DNA of 8,364 nucleotides from Thermoleophilia bacterium (GTDB taxonomy: Bacteria; Actinomycetota; Thermoleophilia; Gaiellales; Gaiellaceae). How positions within the stretch are numbered: the first letter of the stretch is position 1; each line of letters opens with the position of its first letter. Shown one piece after another: positions 6,101-8,364 of the stretch. A model generated the notes under the pieces. The model did no database searches. It was not told where the DNA came from and saw only the letters and a list, made by a program, of their open reading frames with translations. The DNA is taken from the NCBI GenBank assembly GCA_025933895.1, contig JAICZB010000095.1:1-8364 (forward strand), in the 5' to 3' direction. The translations under genes and the position numbers were made by a program.

Positions 6101-6120
6101 GACGTGAGGTTCATCACGTC
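6101..6120 (+). promoter_or_regulatory. Operator-like inverted repeat before the transporter ribosome site
   Basis: GACGTGA (6101-6107) and TCACGTC (6114-6120) are perfect 7-bp inverted arms separated by 6 bp. The repeat ends two bases before the AGGAGGT ribosome binding site (6123-6129). As DNA it has the size and symmetry of a dimeric repressor site, such as those used by TetR-type regulators often found with MMPL pumps; as RNA it is a hairpin abutting the ribosome site. Either could control the transporter. No regulator for it is visible in the window. Confidence 0.45.
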
Positions 6121-6133
6121 CCAGGAGGTTGAG

Positions 6134-8350
6134 ATGCACGAGAACATCGCGGCGCGGGCGGGTCGCTGGAGCGCCGCTCACTGGAAGACCGCCACTGTCG
6201 GCTGGCTCGTCCTGGTCGCCGCCGCGGTCGCGCTCGGCTCGCTCGCCGGAACGAAGAAGCTGACGGACGCAGAAGACGCGAACGGCCAGTCGGCGCGCGC
6301 CGAGCGCATCCTCGCCCACGCCGGATTCGACAACTCGGCAGGCGAGGCCGTGCTGGTCGAGGCACACGGTCGCACACGCCCGGAAGCGGTCGCCGCCGGC
6401 GTCGCCGCCATGCTCCGCGACCGCACCGACGTGAAGAAGGTGAAGTCCCCGGTGCGCTCCGCCGACGGCCGGTCGGAGCTCGTCTCGTTCGAGATCCGCG
6501 GCAACGGCGACACGGCCGACCAGCGCGTTCAGCCGGTGCTCGACGCCGTCGCGCGGGTGCAGCGGGCGCATCCTGCGTTCACCGTGGCGGAGCTCGGGGA
6601 CGCGAGCGCGAACCGCGCTCTCAACGCGACGATCGGCAAGGACTTCTCGCGCGCCGAGAAGCTCTCGATCCCGCTGACCTTCGCCATCCTCCTGCTCGCG
6701 TTCGGCGCGTTCGTGGCGGCCGGAGTGCCGGTGCTGCTCGCGTTCTCGGCGGTGCTCGCGGCACTAGGGCTCTCGAGCCTCGTGAGCCATCTCGCGCACG
6801 CGTCCGATCCGACGAGCTCGGTGATCCTGCTCATCGGCATGGCCGTCGGCGTCGACTACTCGCTCTTCTACGTGAAGCGCGAGCGCGAGGAACGCGCGGC
6901 CGGGCGGGAGGGACGCGAGGCGTTGCACCGTGCCGCGGCCACGTCCGGCCAGGCGGTTCTCGTATCGGGAGCGACCGTGCTCGTCGCCATGGCCGGGATG
7001 CTGTTCGCCGGCTCGGCCACCTTCACGTCGATCGGGATCGGCGCGATGATCGTCGTGTTCGTGTCGATGGTGGGCTCCCTGACCGTCCTTCCGGCACTTC
7101 TCGCGAAGCTCGGCGACCGCATCGACCGCGGCATCCTCGCCGTCCTCGCTTCCGGAATCGGGCTCGCGTTCAGGCAGCGCGAGCCGCGCTGGGTCGCGCG
7201 CCTGCGGACGCGGCGCACCGTCCTGCAGAGGCTGAAAGGCGACCGGAACGAGTCCCGCATCTGGGCGGCGTTGCTGCGGCCGTCGCTCCGCCATCCCGTC
7301 GCGGCCGTCGCTATCTCGTCGGCCGTGCTCCTCGGTCTGGCGCTGCCTGCGCTCGGCCTCCGGACGAAGCTCACGGGTCCGCTGGATCTCCCGCGCGACC
7401 TCGCGATCGTCAAGACGTACCGCGCGATGCAGTCCGCGTTTCCCGGGGCAGCGTCGCCGGCGACGGTCGTCGTCCAGGCACGCGACGTGACCGCACCCCG
7501 GGTGCAGTCGGCGATCGCGGAGCTCCGCCGGCGCGCGCTCGCCACCGGTGTGATGAAGTCGCCGGTCCGCACGACCGTGAACCCTGCGCACACGGTCGAG
7601 ACGATCGATGTGCCGCTCGTCGGCAGCGCCCAGAACGCAGCGGCGGTGCGCGGGCTGAACGTGCTGCGAACGCACGTGGTCCCCGCGACCGTCGGCGGCC
7701 TCGCAGGAGTGCAGTCCGCCGTCACCGGCGAGACGGCCGGCGACGTCGACTTCACGGCGGCCATGCATTCGCACATGCCGATCGTCTTCGCCTTCGTCCT
7801 CGGGCTCGCGTTCGTGCTCCTCCTGCTCACGTTCCGCTCGATCGTGATTCCGCTGAAGGCGATCGCGCTCAACCTGCTGTCGGTCGGCGCGGCTTACGGC
7901 GTGCTCGTGTGGATCTTCCAGGACGGCCACCTCCAGGGGCTTCTCGGCTTCCACCCGAACGGCGGCATCGTCACCTGGCTCCCGTTGTTCCTGTTCACCA
8001 TCCTGTTCGGCCTGTCGATGGACTACCACGTCTTCATCGTCAGCCGGATCAAGGAGCTCGTCGATCGCGGCATGCCGACGGAGCAGGCGGTGGAGCAGGG
8101 GATCCGGTCGACCGCGAGCACGGTGACGAGCGCCGCGTTCGTCATGGTCGCCGTGTTCTCGATCTTCGCGACGCTATCGACACTCGACATGAAGCAACTA
8201 GGCGTCGGCCTCGCCGTCGCGGTACTCCTCGACGCGACGATCATCCGCGGCGTGCTGCTTCCCGCGACCATGAAGCTGCTCGGCCGGTGGAACTGGTACC
8301 TCCCCCGCGGCCTGCGCTGGCTGCCGCAGCTGCAGGCGGAGGCCGCGTGA
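6134..8350 (+). CDS. MMPL/RND-family membrane transporter, 738 aa
   Basis: Inner-membrane exporter of the MMPL branch of the RND superfamily, driven by the proton gradient and moving lipids or other hydrophobic compounds; the substrate cannot be read from sequence. It shows the twofold layout: one membrane helix (about 20-38), a large extracytoplasmic domain (about 40-175), a helix block (176-325), a second first-type helix (388-408), a second external domain (410-547) and a second helix block (548-715). The proton-relay Asp-Tyr pairs are present in GMAVGVDYSLF (D241, Y242) and LFGLSMDYHVF (D630, Y631). The length is normal for compact MMPL proteins. The ATG at 6134 is chosen because AGGAGGT (6123-6129) precedes it and the protein then begins just before the first helix. 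The longer frame from TTG 6011 would start at the edge of the repeat and add 41 unlikely residues. Confidence 0.95.
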   Translation: MHENIAARAGRWSAAHWKTATVGWLVLVAAAVALGSLAGTKKLTDAEDANGQSARAERILAHAGFDNSAGEAVLVEAHGRTRPEAVAAGVAAMLRDRTDVKKVKSPVRSADGRSELVSFEIRGNGDTADQRVQPVLDAVARVQRAHPAFTVAELGDASANRALNATIGKDFSRAEKLSIPLTFAILLLAFGAFVAAGVPVLLAFSAVLAALGLSSLVSHLAHASDPTSSVILLIGMAVGVDYSLFYVKREREERAAGREGREALHRAAATSGQAVLVSGATVLVAMAGMLFAGSATFTSIGIGAMIVVFVSMVGSLTVLPALLAKLGDRIDRGILAVLASGIGLAFRQREPRWVARLRTRRTVLQRLKGDRNESRIWAALLRPSLRHPVAAVAISSAVLLGLALPALGLRTKLTGPLDLPRDLAIVKTYRAMQSAFPGAASPATVVVQARDVTAPRVQSAIAELRRRALATGVMKSPVRTTVNPAHTVETIDVPLVGSAQNAAAVRGLNVLRTHVVPATVGGLAGVQSAVTGETAGDVDFTAAMHSHMPIVFAFVLGLAFVLLLLTFRSIVIPLKAIALNLLSVGAAYGVLVWIFQDGHLQGLLGFHPNGGIVTWLPLFLFTILFGLSMDYHVFIVSRIKELVDRGMPTEQAVEQGIRSTASTVTSAAFVMVAVFSIFATLSTLDMKQLGVGLAVAVLLDATIIRGVLLPATMKLLGRWNWYLPRGLRWLPQLQAEAA

Positions 8351-8364
8351 TGGAGCGGGTGCGC
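8350..8364 (+). CDS. Start of a downstream gene, truncated by the window
   Basis: ATG at 8350 overlaps the transporter's TGA as TGATG, and GGAGG (8338-8342) lies 7 nt before it, a well-placed ribosome binding site. Only five codons (M-E-R-V-R) are visible, so the product is unknown. The arrangement indicates translational coupling to the transporter. A GTG one codon earlier (8347) is an alternative start. Confidence 0.45.

Noticed and set aside
5896..6132. 78-codon plus-strand frame running from the second repeat
   Set aside because: Most of it is the palindromic repeat, and there is no ribosome binding site or protein-like composition.
6011..6133. Longer N-terminus for the transporter from TTG 6011
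   Set aside because: It starts at the repeat border, lacks a ribosome site and adds 41 polar residues ahead of the normal family start; ATG 6134 has AGGAGGT.
6764..8029. 421-codon minus-strand frame opposite the transporter
   Set aside because: Antisense shadow of the MMPL gene, with low-complexity charged translation.
1..8364. CRISPR array, transposase or integrase gene, rRNA
   Set aside because: No regularly spaced short repeats, no transposase or recombinase motifs in any frame, and no rRNA-like stretch were seen.

Overview
This is a high-GC, densely coding segment, most likely from an actinobacterium. Thermoleophilia (Gaiellales or Solirubrobacterales type) is my best guess. The basis is the base composition, the GTG and ATG starts with short overlaps, a probable leaderless start, and families I recall from that class: small secreted proteins with a C-terminal LGLxVC tail, and a short cyclase with an N-terminal CxxC...CxxC motif. 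The taxonomic call is inference.

Layout. Bases 1-592 hold no convincing gene. They contain a 161-bp foldback (MITE-like) repeat at 53-213 and a stretch of lower GC (about 59% by hand count over 241-480). A minus-strand cluster follows, read right to left: a 927-aa LuxR-type ATPase regulator (4171-1388), a 159-aa exported protein (1334-855) and a 79-aa exported protein (832-593), ending at a strong hairpin (544-572). Divergent from the regulator is a compact plus-strand operon: an 89-aa protein of unknown function with a probable leaderless GTG start (4281-4550), an 85-aa two-helix membrane protein that overlaps it by GTGA (4547-4804), and a class III nucleotide cyclase (4817-5644). A second copy of the foldback repeat lies at 5850-6010. 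Next comes a hairpin-rich leader and a 738-aa MMPL/RND-type transporter (6134-8350), probably coupled to another gene that leaves the window.

The strongest observation is in the cyclase. Its reading frame contains a TGA at 5066-5068 exactly where the last cysteine of the CxxC...CxxC motif is expected, giving C-A-R-(TGA). The frame continues intact for 191 more codons, through the whole cyclase domain. Ten bases further on, 5078-5114 can fold into a two-part stem capped by a GGTC tetraloop 26 nt after the TGA, which resembles a bacterial SECIS element. This could be a new selenocysteine-containing cyclase, a recent TGC/TGT-to-TGA nonsense mutation, or two polypeptides made by reinitiation. TGA is a normal stop for other genes here, so a genome-wide code change is not the explanation.

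Functionally, the centre looks like a small signalling island: a large ATP-dependent sensor-regulator facing a cyclic-nucleotide operon, with two exported proteins downstream of the regulator. The near-identical repeats in the same orientation bracket this island, while the transporter lies outside it.
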